Positions 48,408-57,639 of a stretch of DNA of 64,000 bases are shown one piece after another; within the stretch, counting starts at the first letter, position 1, and every line of letters begins with the position of its first letter. Below the pieces are notes generated by a model. It saw only the letters and a program-made list of their open reading frames with translations, did no database searches and was not told where the DNA came from. This stretch comes from Pseudonocardia halophobica (GTDB lineage: Bacteria > Actinomycetota > Actinomycetes > Mycobacteriales > Pseudonocardiaceae). The stretch lies in the NCBI RefSeq assembly GCF_027922425.1, contig NZ_BSFQ01000013.1:1-64000 (forward strand), in the 5' to 3' direction. A program made the position numbers and the translations under genes.

Positions 48408-49223
48408 TCAAGAGCGGTCGGTGCCGAGTCCGACGAAGGCGGGTCGCCGCTTCTCCTGGTAGCTCGCCACGCCCTCGTGGAAGTCCGGGTGCTCGAACGA
48501 CACCACCATCCGCCGGTCCGCCTCCCCGGCCGCCTCGGCGAACGTGCTCGTCTCTGCGTCCGTGAGCTGATTCTTGATCGTGGCCATCGCTGCGGGGGAG
48601 CAGTTCTCGGCCAGGTCCTGCGCGTACGCGACCGTGGTGTCGAGCAGCGCGTCCGCCTCAACGACCCGATCGACCAGGCCCATGGCCAGTGCCTCGGCAC
48701 CCTGCACGATCCGGGCCGACAGCAACAGGTCGGTCGCCCGCGAGTGGCCGACGATCCGGGGTAACAACCAGGCCGAGCCGTACTCCGCGATCAGCCCGCG
48801 ACGGGCGAACGCCGTGGTGAACTTCGCCGTGGGGGTCGCGAAGCGCAGGTCGGCGTAGAGCGCCTGGACGAACCCCAGCCCGGCGGCGGCGCCGTTCACG
48901 GCGGCGATCAGCGGCTTGCGCAGCAGCAGCGGACGATGACAGGGCACCGTGCGGGCAGGCAGGCCCTTCTTCTCCGCGCCGGTCAGGACGTTCAGGTCAT
49001 CCATGTCCGCCCCGGCGCAGAAGCCGCGACCGGCGCCGGTCACCACCACGGCGCGGACGTCGGGATCGGCCTCCGCCTCGTCGAGCAGGGCGAAGTAGCG
49101 CTGCTCCAACGCGTCGGTCCAGGCGTTGAGCCGGTGCGGACGGTTGAGCGTCAGCACCAGCACGCCGCCCCGCTTCTCGGCCAGGACGGTCTCGACGCCG
49201 GCGTCCACAGTGGTGTCGGTCAT
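48408..49223 (-). CDS. enoyl-CoA hydratase/isomerase family protein
   Basis: This 271-residue crotonase-fold protein has LVLTLNRPHRLNAWTDAL, VVVTGAGRGFCAGADMDDL and LIAAVNGAAAGLGFVQALYADLRFATPTAKFTTAFARRGLIAEYGSAWLLPRIVG. The catalytic Glu positions of true hydratases read TAF and EYG, leaving one acidic residue, so isomerase, lyase or hydrolase chemistry is possible. ATG 49223 is 16 bp after the aldolase stop. It is the last gene of the operon SBP-aldolase-hydratase. Confidence 0.86.
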   Translation of the reverse strand: MTDTTVDAGVETVLAEKRGGVLVLTLNRPHRLNAWTDALEQRYFALLDEAEADPDVRAVVVTGAGRGFCAGADMDDLNVLTGAEKKGLPARTVPCHRPLLLRKPLIAAVNGAAAGLGFVQALYADLRFATPTAKFTTAFARRGLIAEYGSAWLLPRIVGHSRATDLLLSARIVQGAEALAMGLVDRVVEADALLDTTVAYAQDLAENCSPAAMATIKNQLTDAETSTFAEAAGEADRRMVVSFEHPDFHEGVASYQEKRRPAFVGLGTDRS

Positions 49224-49239
49224 GGGGTCCTCTCTGAGG

Positions 49240-50049
49240 TCAGTCGAACAGGTCGGGGTCGGAGATGCGGATCTCCTCCCAGAGCGGCTGGAAGTTGAAC
49301 CAACCCGCCCACGGCGTGCCGTTCTGCTCCGCGGTGTACGCCGCCCACTCGTGGCGGACCTGGATGGGCTCACCCGCCGCCATCGCAGTGAGCTGCGCTT
49401 GGCAGGAGCGTTCCAGGGACAGGAACCAGAACACCGCCTCGTCGAGCGTGCGGCCGACGGTGAACAGCCCGTGGTTCTGGTGGATGGCAGCCTTGTGCGG
49501 GCCGAGACCGGCGGCGACCTGCCGCCCCGCTTCGGGATCGAGCACGACGGCGCCGCCCTGGTCCGCGACGACGGCGTGGTCCCCGTAGAAGGTGCACGCG
49601 TCCTGGGTCAGCGGGGCCAGCGGGATGCCCAGCGAGCTGAAGGCCTTCCCGTACGGCGAGTGCGAGTGTGCGGCGGCGACGACGTCGGGTCGGGCCTGGT
49701 GGATGGCCGAGTGCAGCACGAAGGCGGCGCGGTTGACCGGCTGGTCGCCGTACACGACGTCGCCGTCGTGGTCGACGAGCACCAGGTCCCGCACCCGCAT
49801 GTGCCGGAAGCTCCGGCCGAAGGGGTTGACCCAGAAGTGGTCGGGGAACTCGGGATCGCGCACCGTGATGTGCCCGGCCACCCCCTCACCGAAGCCGAAG
49901 CGGCCGAAGAGCCGCAGCGCCCCGGCGAGCTTCTGCTTGCGATGCGCGCGTTCCTCCTCGACGGTCGCGAACTCGGCCGGTGTCGGCAGCGGCGGCAGGT
50001 CCCGAGGCGCCAGCCGGACGCCGTCGACGAACCGTTCCGTGGTGGTCAT
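49240..50049 (-). CDS. class II aldolase/adducin family protein
   Basis: This 269-residue class II aldolase/adducin-fold protein has GFGEGVAGHITVRDPEFPDHFWVNPFG, VVAAAHSHSPYGKAFSSLG (metal-binding His pair), HKAAIHQNHGLFTVGRTLDEAVFWFLSLERSCQ (third His). Relatives catalyse retro-aldol cleavage or decarboxylation; many catabolic operons carry one of unknown specificity. It starts 24 bp after the binding protein gene, which suggests it acts on the imported compound. Confidence 0.87.
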   Translation of the reverse strand: MTTTERFVDGVRLAPRDLPPLPTPAEFATVEEERAHRKQKLAGALRLFGRFGFGEGVAGHITVRDPEFPDHFWVNPFGRSFRHMRVRDLVLVDHDGDVVYGDQPVNRAAFVLHSAIHQARPDVVAAAHSHSPYGKAFSSLGIPLAPLTQDACTFYGDHAVVADQGGAVVLDPEAGRQVAAGLGPHKAAIHQNHGLFTVGRTLDEAVFWFLSLERSCQAQLTAMAAGEPIQVRHEWAAYTAEQNGTPWAGWFNFQPLWEEIRISDPDLFD

Positions 50050-50073
50050 GCGGTGCTCCTCTCTGCGGGCGGA

Positions 50074-51159
50074 TCAGCCGGTGTAGAAGGGGGTGAGCCC
50101 CGTGCCCTGGGGCACCCCGCTCGCCGGGACGTTCGCTGCGGTGATCAGGGGCGCGTCGACGTAGAGCTGTGCGTTCTTCGGCGGGGCCGCACCGCCGATG
50201 ATCTTCGCCAGCTCGGTGAGCACGACGTTGGACACGGCGACCATGTCGTTGACGACGGTGGCCCCCTGCGGCCCGCGCTGGCGGATCGAGTCCAGGTTCG
50301 CCTGCTCGCCGTCGATGGACACCACGAACACGTCGTCGCGGCCCGCTGCCTCGATCGCGGACACGGCGGCGTAGCCACCCTGGTCCCAGGCCACGAAGAT
50401 CGCGCCGAGCTGCCCGCCCCTCGGGAACTTGGTGAGCACGTCGGTGGTGGTGTTCTGCACGTCGGGCACGGACGAGTCGGCGTTGGTCTCGTGTCGGAGC
50501 AGGATCGGCGTGCCGTAGTAGTCCGCCAGCGTCCGCACGGCGAGCTCGCGCTCCCGGAGGTTCGCGAGCGGCGTGTAGCCGACGAGCGCGATGCCCTTGT
50601 CGCCGCCCGCGACCGCCAGCCGCTGCTGAATGTAGGTCCCGCACCGCATCCCGGAGATGAACTCGTTGGCGCCCACGTCGAACGCCAGGCCGGGGGCGGT
50701 CCCGCAGTAGAAGCCGCCGACGGGTACCCCGGCCTTCTGCGCCGCGGCCAGCCCCTCGCTGATGTTCGCGGCCTCGGTGTTCGCGACGACGATCGCGGAG
50801 AACCCGTTCTCGGCCCAGACCCGCATGGTGTCGTTCGTGCGCGCCAGGTCGAAGTCGCTGCTCACGGCCTGCAGGTCGAACTCGTGCTTCGTCGACAGGT
50901 CGGTCATGATCTGCACGCTCCGCGCCACCGTCGGGCCCTGCAGGTTGATCCCCACGACCCCGATCCGGGCGCCCTTGAGCGGCGCGAAGTCGGCGTCGGA
51001 GAAGGTCGTCCCGCTGCTCGGGACCGCCGCGGCGTCTGTTCCGCTCGCCGTGGCCGCCCCGCCGCTGACGCTGCAGGCCGCTAGTGCGAGCCCCGCACCG
51101 GCTCCGGCACTCCCGTAGAGGAACGCCCTTCGGGGGAGCGACCTGCGAAGGGGACTCAT
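50074..51159 (-). CDS. sugar-type ABC transporter substrate-binding lipoprotein
   Basis: This 361-residue periplasmic-binding-protein family 4 (ribose/AI-2-like) protein has a signal with twin Arg and lipobox, MSPLRRSLPRRAFLYGSAGAGAGLALAAC. It could therefore be Tat-exported and lipid-anchored. The mature domain begins GARIGVVGINLQGPTVARSVQIMTDLSTKHEFDLQAVSSDFD and includes VVANTEAANISEGLAAAQKAGVPVGGFY. GGAGG precedes ATG 51159. It diverges from its permease and ATPase, each side having its own box (51245 and 51291). The ligand is unknown. Confidence 0.88.
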   Translation of the reverse strand: MSPLRRSLPRRAFLYGSAGAGAGLALAACSVSGGAATASGTDAAAVPSSGTTFSDADFAPLKGARIGVVGINLQGPTVARSVQIMTDLSTKHEFDLQAVSSDFDLARTNDTMRVWAENGFSAIVVANTEAANISEGLAAAQKAGVPVGGFYCGTAPGLAFDVGANEFISGMRCGTYIQQRLAVAGGDKGIALVGYTPLANLRERELAVRTLADYYGTPILLRHETNADSSVPDVQNTTTDVLTKFPRGGQLGAIFVAWDQGGYAAVSAIEAAGRDDVFVVSIDGEQANLDSIRQRGPQGATVVNDMVAVSNVVLTELAKIIGGAAPPKNAQLYVDAPLITAANVPASGVPQGTGLTPFYTG

Positions 51160-51215
51160 CGTGTACCTCCATTGGGACGATGGACGGGCGGCGCAGCTGG
51201 GCCCGCGCCGGCGGA

Positions 51216-51260
51216 ACGCTACGACCGGGCTGAGGGGCCGGACAATGCACCAAAGTGCAC
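51216..51260 (-). promoter_or_regulatory. boxed promoter of the binding-protein operon
   Basis: On the minus strand the box GTGCACTTTGGTGCAT (51260-51245) precedes -10 TAGCGT (51221-51216) by 23 bp. This gives a start about 50 bp ahead of ATG 51159. It uses the same box and spacing as at 43.2 and 45.8 kb. Confidence 0.73.
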
Positions 51261-51290
51261 CGCTGCGACCTGCGCGTCCCGGCGACGACT

Positions 51291-51336
51291 GTGCACTTTG
51301 GTGGACTGCCCGGCGCTCGCGGGCGCGACCTAGATT
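51291..51336 (+). promoter_or_regulatory. boxed promoter of the permease-ATPase operon
   Basis: The box GTGCACTTTGGTGGAC (51291-51306) is followed after 24 bp by -10 TAGATT (51331-51336), the best -10 of the set. No -35 consensus occurs where it should, so activation through the box is expected. Confidence 0.73.
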
Positions 51337-51387
51337 CACGGTTCCTGACGGACCGCCACGGCTGTCGGCCGACGAAGGAGCCGCCCG

Positions 51388-52419
51388 ATGAACGCCTCGA
51401 CACCGACCTCGACGGACACCGCGAGACCGGACACCGCATCACCCGTGACCGGCAGGTCCGGAGCGGGTCCCGCCTCAACCGAGCGGGGGATGGTCCTGCT
51501 CTCGCGGTACGGGACCCTGGTCGGGTTCGTCCTGATGCTGATCGTCTTCGGCGTGCTCGCCGACTCGTTCCTCACCGCGAGCAACGTCGCCAACGTGCTC
51601 AAGGCGGCGGCCGCGATGGGGGTGCTGTCGATCGGCCTCACCGTCGTACTCACGCTCGGCGACTTCGATCTCTCGATCGGCTACACCGCGACTGGCGCCG
51701 GGATGCTCGCGGCAGGCACGGCCCAGAGCTTCGGGATGGTCGGCGGCACAGCGGCAGCGCTGCTCTTCGGCGCAGGGGTAGGCGTGGTCAACGGCCTGAT
51801 CGTGACGAGGCTGGGAGTCTCCGCCTTCATCGCCACCCTCGGTGTCGGGCAGATCATCACCGGGTGGCTGCTCGCCTACCGCGGCGGCGTCCAGGTGTCA
51901 GGTGACCTGCCTCCGGATTTCACACTGCTCGGTCGCGGCACGCTCGGCCCGGTCCCGTTCCTTGTGATCCTCTGGTTCGCAGTGGCCGTCGCGGCCTACC
52001 TGCTGATGGAGCGGACGGTGATCGGCCGCCGGATGTACGCGGTCGGCGGCAACCCGGTCGCGGCCCGGCTGTCCGGCATCGACGGCAAGCGGGTGCGCCT
52101 GCTCGCCTTCGTGCTGAGCGGAGTGCTGGCGGGGCTCGGCGGGCTGATGCTCGCTTCGAGCCTGGGCGTCGGGAACCCGACGGCGGCGGTGAGCTACCTG
52201 CTGCCCGCCTTCGCCGCCAGCTTCATCGGTGCCGCGACGCTGCGCGAGGGGCAGTTCCATGTCGGCGGGACCATCGTCGGGGTGCTCATGCTGGGCTTCC
52301 TGGCCAACGGGCTCGTCGTTACGGGCGTGGAGCGGGCCTGGACCACCGCGGCCCAGGGGATCGTGCTCGTCGCCGCCGTCACGATCAGCACGTTCGCCCG
52401 GAAGGTCGCGGCGCGGTGA
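51388..52419 (+). CDS. ABC transporter permease (RbsC family)
   Basis: This 343-residue membrane protein has about ten hydrophobic segments after a polar N-terminus. Family blocks are SNVANVLKAAAAMGVLSIGLTVVLTLGDFDLSIGYTATGAGM, VNGLIVTRLGVSAFIATLGVGQIITGW and RTVIGRRMYAVGGNPVAARLSGI, typical of ribose/rhizopine/erythritol-type permeases. AAGGAG lies ahead of ATG 51388. Its stop overlaps the ATPase start (GTGA). It works with the lipoprotein at 50074. Confidence 0.88.
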   Translation: MNASTPTSTDTARPDTASPVTGRSGAGPASTERGMVLLSRYGTLVGFVLMLIVFGVLADSFLTASNVANVLKAAAAMGVLSIGLTVVLTLGDFDLSIGYTATGAGMLAAGTAQSFGMVGGTAAALLFGAGVGVVNGLIVTRLGVSAFIATLGVGQIITGWLLAYRGGVQVSGDLPPDFTLLGRGTLGPVPFLVILWFAVAVAAYLLMERTVIGRRMYAVGGNPVAARLSGIDGKRVRLLAFVLSGVLAGLGGLMLASSLGVGNPTAAVSYLLPAFAASFIGAATLREGQFHVGGTIVGVLMLGFLANGLVVTGVERAWTTAAQGIVLVAAVTISTFARKVAAR

Positions 52420-53936
52420 CGGGCGAGGTCTGGCTCCGCGTGCGCGGAGTGGGCAAGAGCTTCGCGGGCGTCCCCGCGCTGGACGGCGTGGACCTCGACG
52501 TCCGGGCGGGCGAGGTGCACGGGCTGATCGGGCAGAACGGTGCGGGCAAGTCCACTCTGATCAAGATCCTCGCGGGGGTGCATCGGCCTGGGGCCGGGAC
52601 GATCGAGATCGAGCACGAGCAGGTCAGCTTCCCCGACGCCGCCGCGGCCAACGCAGCCGGGATCGCCGTGCTGCACCAGGAACCCCAGGTCGTCGCGGAC
52701 CTGGCCGTGTACGAGAACGTCTACCTCGGCCTCGTCCCGCCGCGTGTGGGCCCGTTGATCCGGCGGAACGAGATGCGCCGGACCTGCCGCGAGATGCTGG
52801 AGCGGCTCGGGGTCACCCTCGATGTCGACGAGCGGATCTCCGCCCTGTCGGCGGCCCAGACCGCAATGGTCGGCCTGGCCCGCTGTCTGCTGCTCGGCGC
52901 CCAGCTCATCATCATGGACGAGCCCACGGCATCGCTCGGAGCGCACGAGGTCGAGCAGGTGTATCGGACCGTCGAGCGGCTGCGGGCGGACGGGCTGAGC
53001 GTGATCTACGTGTCCCACCGACTCGACGAGATCGCGGCCCTGTGCGACCGGGCCACGGTGCTGCGGGACGGCCGGCTAGTCGGCGGGCTCGACCACGACG
53101 AGCTGCAGGACCGGCAGAACCTCGTCCGGATGATCCTCGGCGTGGAGCCCAGCAGGCTCGTTCGGGCCGACGATCGGGAGCCGGGCGAGGTCGCGCTCAG
53201 CGCCCGCGGGCTGAGCTGGCGCAACCGCGTCGTCGACGTGGATCTGGACCTGCACCGCGGGGAGGTCACCGGGATCGCCGGCTTCGTCGGCGCGGGCCGC
53301 TCGGAGCTCGCGCATCTCCTCTTCGGCGCCGCCCGGCCCGACGCGGGGCGGATCGAGATCGGCGGCGCCCCGTTCCGGGCGTCGTCGCCGAGGGAGGGGA
53401 TCCGCCGCGGCGTTGCCCTGCTGCCCGAGGACCGTCGTCACCAGGCGTCCGTCGGGGAGTGGTCGGTACGGGAGAACCTCACCCTCGCCGCGCTGTCGTC
53501 GTTCGCCTCAGGTGGGTTCATCCGGCGGCGTCGTGAACGCGAACGCTACGCAATCGACGAAGGCCGGCTCGGGATCAAGGCGGTGGGTGCCGAGAGCCGG
53601 TTCAGCCACCTCTCCGGCGGGAACCAGCAGAAGGTCGTCATCGCGAAGTGGCTGGCCACGGATGCCGACATTCTGATCTTCGACGAGCCCACCCAGGGTG
53701 TCGACGTCGGCGCGCAGGAGGAGATCCATCGCCTTGTTCGGGACATCGTCGCCGACGGCCGCGCCGTCCTGTTCATCTCCAGCGACCTGGAGGAGACCCT
53801 CCGGGTGAGCGACCGCCTTCTCGTCATGCGTGAAGGACGCATCGTCGCCGACCGGCGAGCTCGGACTACGACCCTGCAGGAGACGCTTGCGCTGTGCTTC
53901 GGCGCCGAGGATCCCCTGGCAGGCCATGTGGGGTGA
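52416..53936 (+). CDS. ABC transporter ATPase, two-domain sugar type (RbsA family)
   Basis: This 506-residue protein has two ABC domains. Domain 1 has Walker A GQNGAGKSTLIKILAG, a weakly conserved signature (SALSAAQTAMVGLARCLL) and Walker B IIMDEPTASLG. Domain 2 has a degenerate Walker A GFVGAGRSELAHLL, the signature LSGGNQQKVVIAKWL and ILIFDEPTQGVDVG. This asymmetry is normal for the family. It energises uptake through the permease encoded directly upstream, whose stop overlaps its GTG start. Contrast the broken ATPase at 5005. Confidence 0.9.
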   Translation: MTGEVWLRVRGVGKSFAGVPALDGVDLDVRAGEVHGLIGQNGAGKSTLIKILAGVHRPGAGTIEIEHEQVSFPDAAAANAAGIAVLHQEPQVVADLAVYENVYLGLVPPRVGPLIRRNEMRRTCREMLERLGVTLDVDERISALSAAQTAMVGLARCLLLGAQLIIMDEPTASLGAHEVEQVYRTVERLRADGLSVIYVSHRLDEIAALCDRATVLRDGRLVGGLDHDELQDRQNLVRMILGVEPSRLVRADDREPGEVALSARGLSWRNRVVDVDLDLHRGEVTGIAGFVGAGRSELAHLLFGAARPDAGRIEIGGAPFRASSPREGIRRGVALLPEDRRHQASVGEWSVRENLTLAALSSFASGGFIRRRRERERYAIDEGRLGIKAVGAESRFSHLSGGNQQKVVIAKWLATDADILIFDEPTQGVDVGAQEEIHRLVRDIVADGRAVLFISSDLEETLRVSDRLLVMREGRIVADRRARTTTLQETLALCFGAEDPLAGHVG

Positions 53937-54975
53937 GGTCCCGAGGTCGACGTGGCAGCGCCAATTGGAGCGCGCGCCCGGCGAGGGTGGGCAGGGCGAG
54001 TCCGCAGTCGCGTTGGCTGGATCGTCCGCCACCCGGCGCGGATGCCGGTCGTGCTGTGCAGAGTCTGGCGACTTCGCGGCGGCGCCGCTGCGGGACGAGC
54101 GTTTTGCCTTGCGCGGGCGCTGAGCAGGAACGGACCCGCCACTTCGACGACTCCCGCAGGTACCCCGCCATCGTCAGGCCGTCTCGGCGTCGATCGCAGC
54201 CGCCCCGGACTCGCCGCCATGAAGCGAGGCGAAGGCGCTGCGAGGACTCCGATGCGCCCGTCAGCTCGGGGACGATCTCGGGCAGCCGGGACACTGCCTC
54301 GACCACGACGAGGTCCTCGCAGACCGGGCACGATGTCGGCCCCCATGTCCGCGAGTGCGTGACCAGGCGATCGACGAGTGGTGTGCTCTGGCCGAGGGGC
54401 GCGAACTGTGCCTGTCCCCGGTGGCCCGACACCGTTCGCCTGCGGCGCTGTCGCCGTCGAGCCGCGGCGTGCTCCGCGGTTGGCGCGATCTCGTGGTCGG
54501 AGCCGTAGTCGTCGCTGCCCCTGCGGCCCGGGCCACGACGGCGGCTCCGGCGGCGGAGGGGCGGTCGGCGGCCCCTTCGCCTGGAACGCGGGCTGCGCCG
54601 TCGGCGAGAGCGGCGGGCTGTCCTACAGCGACGACGATGCCGGTCCGGTCATGCTGAACGGTGGCGCGGGCGCTGACGGGCACGGTGACGCGGTCGGGAC
54701 CCTGTCGAGCCAGAGCGCCGGCTCACCCGTTCGCCCGGTCAGGTCGGACACCTCAACGGCGCAGCCGGCGGCGGCGGGGACTGGGGCGGGCCGGGCGCGG
54801 CAGCGGGCTTGGCCCAGCGCGGTGAACCGAGCTGGTGGTCAGGATGACGGTGTCATCTTCGAACACCGGTGAACAGCTGACTCCTGGGCTGGGCGCGGGT
54901 CACGAGGATCGGCGGCATGCTGGGTGGGAGGGCCACTGAGCTGCGGTTCTCGACGCACTGGCCGGGTCGGAGCGC
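53937..54975. other. about 1 kb without an identifiable gene
   Basis: No frame matches a family I know. A minus-strand stretch at about 54280-54370 (TWGPTSCPVCEDLVVVEAV) contains a CPxC pair and may be a remnant of a zinc-binding or transposase-like protein. A Gly-rich plus frame at 54378-54872 has no recognisable domain. GTGAACAGCTGACTCC occurs at 54869-54884 and again at 54976-54991. This is the tRNA-Lys-proximal end of the putative island, where an integrase would be expected; none is seen. Confidence 0.55.
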
Positions 54976-55153
<178 letters not shown>

Positions 55154-55254
55154 ATGTGTTCAGTTGTCCTGCTTGGTGCTGCGGTGTCCCTTGCGCGACA
55201 GGGGAAACGCTATCAGAGGCGTTCCTCGGGCCGTGCGAGGGGTCCGCGACCCCG

Positions 55255-55328
55255 GGTGAGTGACGGGACTTGAACCCGCGACTTCCTGGACCACAACCAG
55301 GTGCTCTACCAGCTGAGCTACACCCACC
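55255..55328 (-). tRNA. tRNA-His (anticodon GTG)
   Basis: Acceptor GTGGGTG/CACTCAC with the extra 5' G (-1) opposite discriminator C that is the tRNA-His identity mark. D-arm GCTC...GAGC, anticodon stem CCTGG/CCAGG with loop TTGTGGT, and T-arm GCGGG-TTCAAGT-CCCGT. It lies 63 bp downstream of orn and upstream of tRNA-Lys on the same strand. Confidence 0.96.
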
Positions 55329-55390
55329 ATCGAACCTCCGGGCCGCCCCGGCGTTCTGACGTGAACTCTACAAGGTCGTGTCGAGCGCCT

Positions 55391-55993
55391 TCACCGCGGG
55401 GGTGCCAGGGCGGCCGCGGCGGCCCTGGCCTCGTCGGACGTCGGGCCCGGGGGCTGCACGAACAGCGTCCGGCGGTAGTACTCGAGCTCGCGGATCGACT
55501 CCTTGATGTCCGCGAGCGCGCGGTGGGCGAGACCCTTCTCCGGCTTGGCGTAGAAGACCCGCGGGAACCAGCGGCGGGCCAGCTCCTTGACCGAGCTGAC
55601 GTCGATCATCCGGTAGTGCAGGTGGGCGTCGAGCTCCGGCATGTCCCGGGCGAGGTAGCCGCGGTCGGTGGCGATGGAGTTGCCGGCCAGCGGCGCCGTG
55701 CCGGGGTCGGGCACGTGTTCGCGGATGTAGGCGAGCACGGCCTCCTCGGCCTCCCGCACGGTGATCGTCGACGCCCGGACCTCCTCGGTCAGCCCGGACC
55801 GCGCGTGCATCTCGCGGACGACCTCGGGCATCCCGGCCAGCGCGTCGTCGTCGGCGTGGATCACGAGGTCCACGCCCTCGCCGAGCACGTTCAGGTCCCC
55901 GTCCGTGACCAGCACGGCGATCTCGATGAGCGCGTCGCGGCGCAGGTCGAGACCGGTCATCTCACAGTCGATCCACACCAACCGGTCGTTCAT
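55391..55993 (-). CDS. orn: oligoribonuclease
   Basis: This 200-residue DEDDh 3'-5' exonuclease degrades 2-5-nt RNA and pGpG to mononucleotides in the cytosol. The start MNDRLVWIDCEMTGLDLRRDALIEIAVLVTDGDLNVLGEG carries the D-x-E pair, NSIATDRGYLARDMPELD the second Asp, and KPEKGLAHRALADIKESIRELEYYR the His and last Asp. All catalytic residues are intact. Association with tRNA-His and tRNA-Lys is a usual actinobacterial arrangement, so this is core chromosome. ATG 55993. Confidence 0.97.
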   Translation of the reverse strand: MNDRLVWIDCEMTGLDLRRDALIEIAVLVTDGDLNVLGEGVDLVIHADDDALAGMPEVVREMHARSGLTEEVRASTITVREAEEAVLAYIREHVPDPGTAPLAGNSIATDRGYLARDMPELDAHLHYRMIDVSSVKELARRWFPRVFYAKPEKGLAHRALADIKESIRELEYYRRTLFVQPPGPTSDEARAAAAALAPPR

Positions 55994-56053
55994 GGCCCGC
56001 AGCGTATGCGCTGGCCCGCCGGTTGTCGTACCGCTGGTCTAGGCTCCGCCGAC

Positions 56054-57598
56054 GTGGGGGAGAACACGCAGAGCGCCGCCCAGGAGATCGCCGCCGGCTA
56101 TGCCACCGAGGGTGCCGCCCTCGAGCTGGGCGCGGTCGTGGTCGACGGGCAGGTGGACCCGTCGGCGCGGGTCCGGATCCCGTTCGCCACGCTCAACCGG
56201 CACGGGCTGGTCGCGGGCGCCACGGGCACCGGCAAGACCAAGACCCTGCAGGGCCTGGCCGAGCAGCTCTCCGCCGCCGGGGTCCCCGTCCTGCTGGCGG
56301 ACGTGAAGGGCGACCTCTCCGGGCTCGCGCGCCCGGGGGAGGACGGGCCGAAGATCCAGTCCCGGGCGAAGGACACCGGGGACGACTGGGTGGGCACCGG
56401 GTTCCCCGTCGAGTTCCTCTCCCTGGGCGGGGAGTCCTCCGCGGTCCCGATCCGGGCCACGATCACCCAGTTCGGGCCGATCCTGCTGTCGAAGGTCCTC
56501 GACCTCAACGACACCCAGGAGTCCACGCTCGGGCTGATCTTCCACTGGGCCGACCAGCGCAACCTCCCGCTGCTCGACACCAAGGACCTCCGCGCGGTCA
56601 TCCAGCACCTCACGAGCGACGAGGGCAAGGCCGACCTCAAGGTGATCGGCGGCGTCTCCGCCGCCACGGCCGGCGTCATCCTCCGGGCGCTGGTGAACCT
56701 CGAGGCCCAGGGCGGCGAGGACTTCTTCGGCGAGCCCGAGTTCGAGCCGGCCGACCTGCTCCGCCAGGTCGACGGGAAGGGCGTCGTCACGCTGGTCGAG
56801 CTCGCCGACCAGGCGGCGAACCCGAAGCTCTTCTCCACGTTCCTGATGTGGCTGCTCGCCGAGCTCTACGAGGACCTGCCCGAGGCGGGCGACCTCGACA
56901 AGCCCAAGCTGGTGTTCTTCTTCGACGAGGCGCACCTGCTGTTCACCGACGCCTCGAAGGCCTTCCTCGAGCGCATCGAGCAGACCGTGAAGCTGATCCG
57001 GTCGAAGGGCGTGGGCGTCTTCTTCTGCACGCAGCTGCCCACGGACGTGCCCAACGCCGTGCTCTCCCAGCTCGGCGCGCGCGTCCAGCACGCCCTGCGT
57101 GCCTTCACCCCGGAGGACCAGAAGGCGCTGACGAAGACGGTCAAGACCTACCCCACGTCGAAGGTCTACGACCTGGAGGAGGCGCTCACCACGCTGGGCA
57201 CCGGCGAGGCGGTCGTCACGGTGCTGTCCGAGCGGGGCGCGCCCACGCCGGTGGCCTGGTCGCGGATGCGGGCCCCGCGGTCGCTGATGGCCGCGATCGG
57301 CGGGCAGGCCGTGACCGAGGCGGCCAAGGCCTCGCCGCTCTACGGCAAGTACGGCGTGACGATCGACCGCGAGTCGGCCTACGAGAAGCTCACTGCGAAG
57401 ATCGCCGAGGCGGCCCCGCCGCCCGCGCCGGAGGCCGCCCCGGCTCCCGAGCCGGAGCGGCGCCGCGAGGAGCGGGAGGAGCCGGGGATGGTCACGCAGA
57501 TCCTCAACTCGCCCGCCGCCAAGTCCTTCATGCGGTCGATGGCCACGCAGCTTGGCCGGGAGATCACGCGCGGGCTGTTCGGCACGCGGCGCCGCTAG
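56054..57598 (+). CDS. HerA-like helicase/ATPase (DUF853 family)
   Basis: This 514-residue P-loop ATPase of the HerA/FtsK superfamily has VAGATGTGKTKTLQGLAEQLSAAGVPVLLADVKGDLSGLA (Walker A), KLVFFFDEAHLLFTDASKAFLERIEQTVKLIRSKGVGVFFCTQLPTDVPNAVLSQLGARVQHALRAF (Walker B, sensor) and a Pro/Ala/Glu-rich linker (PPPAPEAAPAPEPERRREE) before the conserved tail FMRSMATQLGREITRGLFGTRRR. The exact role is unknown. GTG 56054 is the chosen start; upstream codons in this frame are the reverse of orn. It diverges from orn across about 60 bp. Confidence 0.9.
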   Translation: MGENTQSAAQEIAAGYATEGAALELGAVVVDGQVDPSARVRIPFATLNRHGLVAGATGTGKTKTLQGLAEQLSAAGVPVLLADVKGDLSGLARPGEDGPKIQSRAKDTGDDWVGTGFPVEFLSLGGESSAVPIRATITQFGPILLSKVLDLNDTQESTLGLIFHWADQRNLPLLDTKDLRAVIQHLTSDEGKADLKVIGGVSAATAGVILRALVNLEAQGGEDFFGEPEFEPADLLRQVDGKGVVTLVELADQAANPKLFSTFLMWLLAELYEDLPEAGDLDKPKLVFFFDEAHLLFTDASKAFLERIEQTVKLIRSKGVGVFFCTQLPTDVPNAVLSQLGARVQHALRAFTPEDQKALTKTVKTYPTSKVYDLEEALTTLGTGEAVVTVLSERGAPTPVAWSRMRAPRSLMAAIGGQAVTEAAKASPLYGKYGVTIDRESAYEKLTAKIAEAAPPPAPEAAPAPEPERRREEREEPGMVTQILNSPAAKSFMRSMATQLGREITRGLFGTRRR

Positions 57599-57604
57599 GA
57601 CCGA

Positions 57605-57639
57605 TTGACTTTCGATAGATACCGCTCGATACTCAGCCC
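57605..57639 (+). promoter_or_regulatory. strong promoter for a leaderless transcript (DUF2975-XRE operon)
   Basis: TTGACT (57605-57610), a 17-bp spacer and GATACT (57628-57633) are followed by only six bases before ATG 57640. Transcription should therefore start at or next to the A of the ATG. No ribosome binding site is present. The spacer contains CGATAGATACCGCTCGATA, a direct CGATA repeat that might bind the XRE protein. Confidence 0.7.

Noticed and set aside
54378..54872. Gly-rich plus-strand frame near the tRNA-Lys
   Set aside because: No recognisable domain or signal peptide, and its composition matches GC-driven noise.
55301..56053. N-terminal extension of the HerA-like gene
   Set aside because: These codons are the antisense of orn and a tRNA; family homology begins at about 56054.
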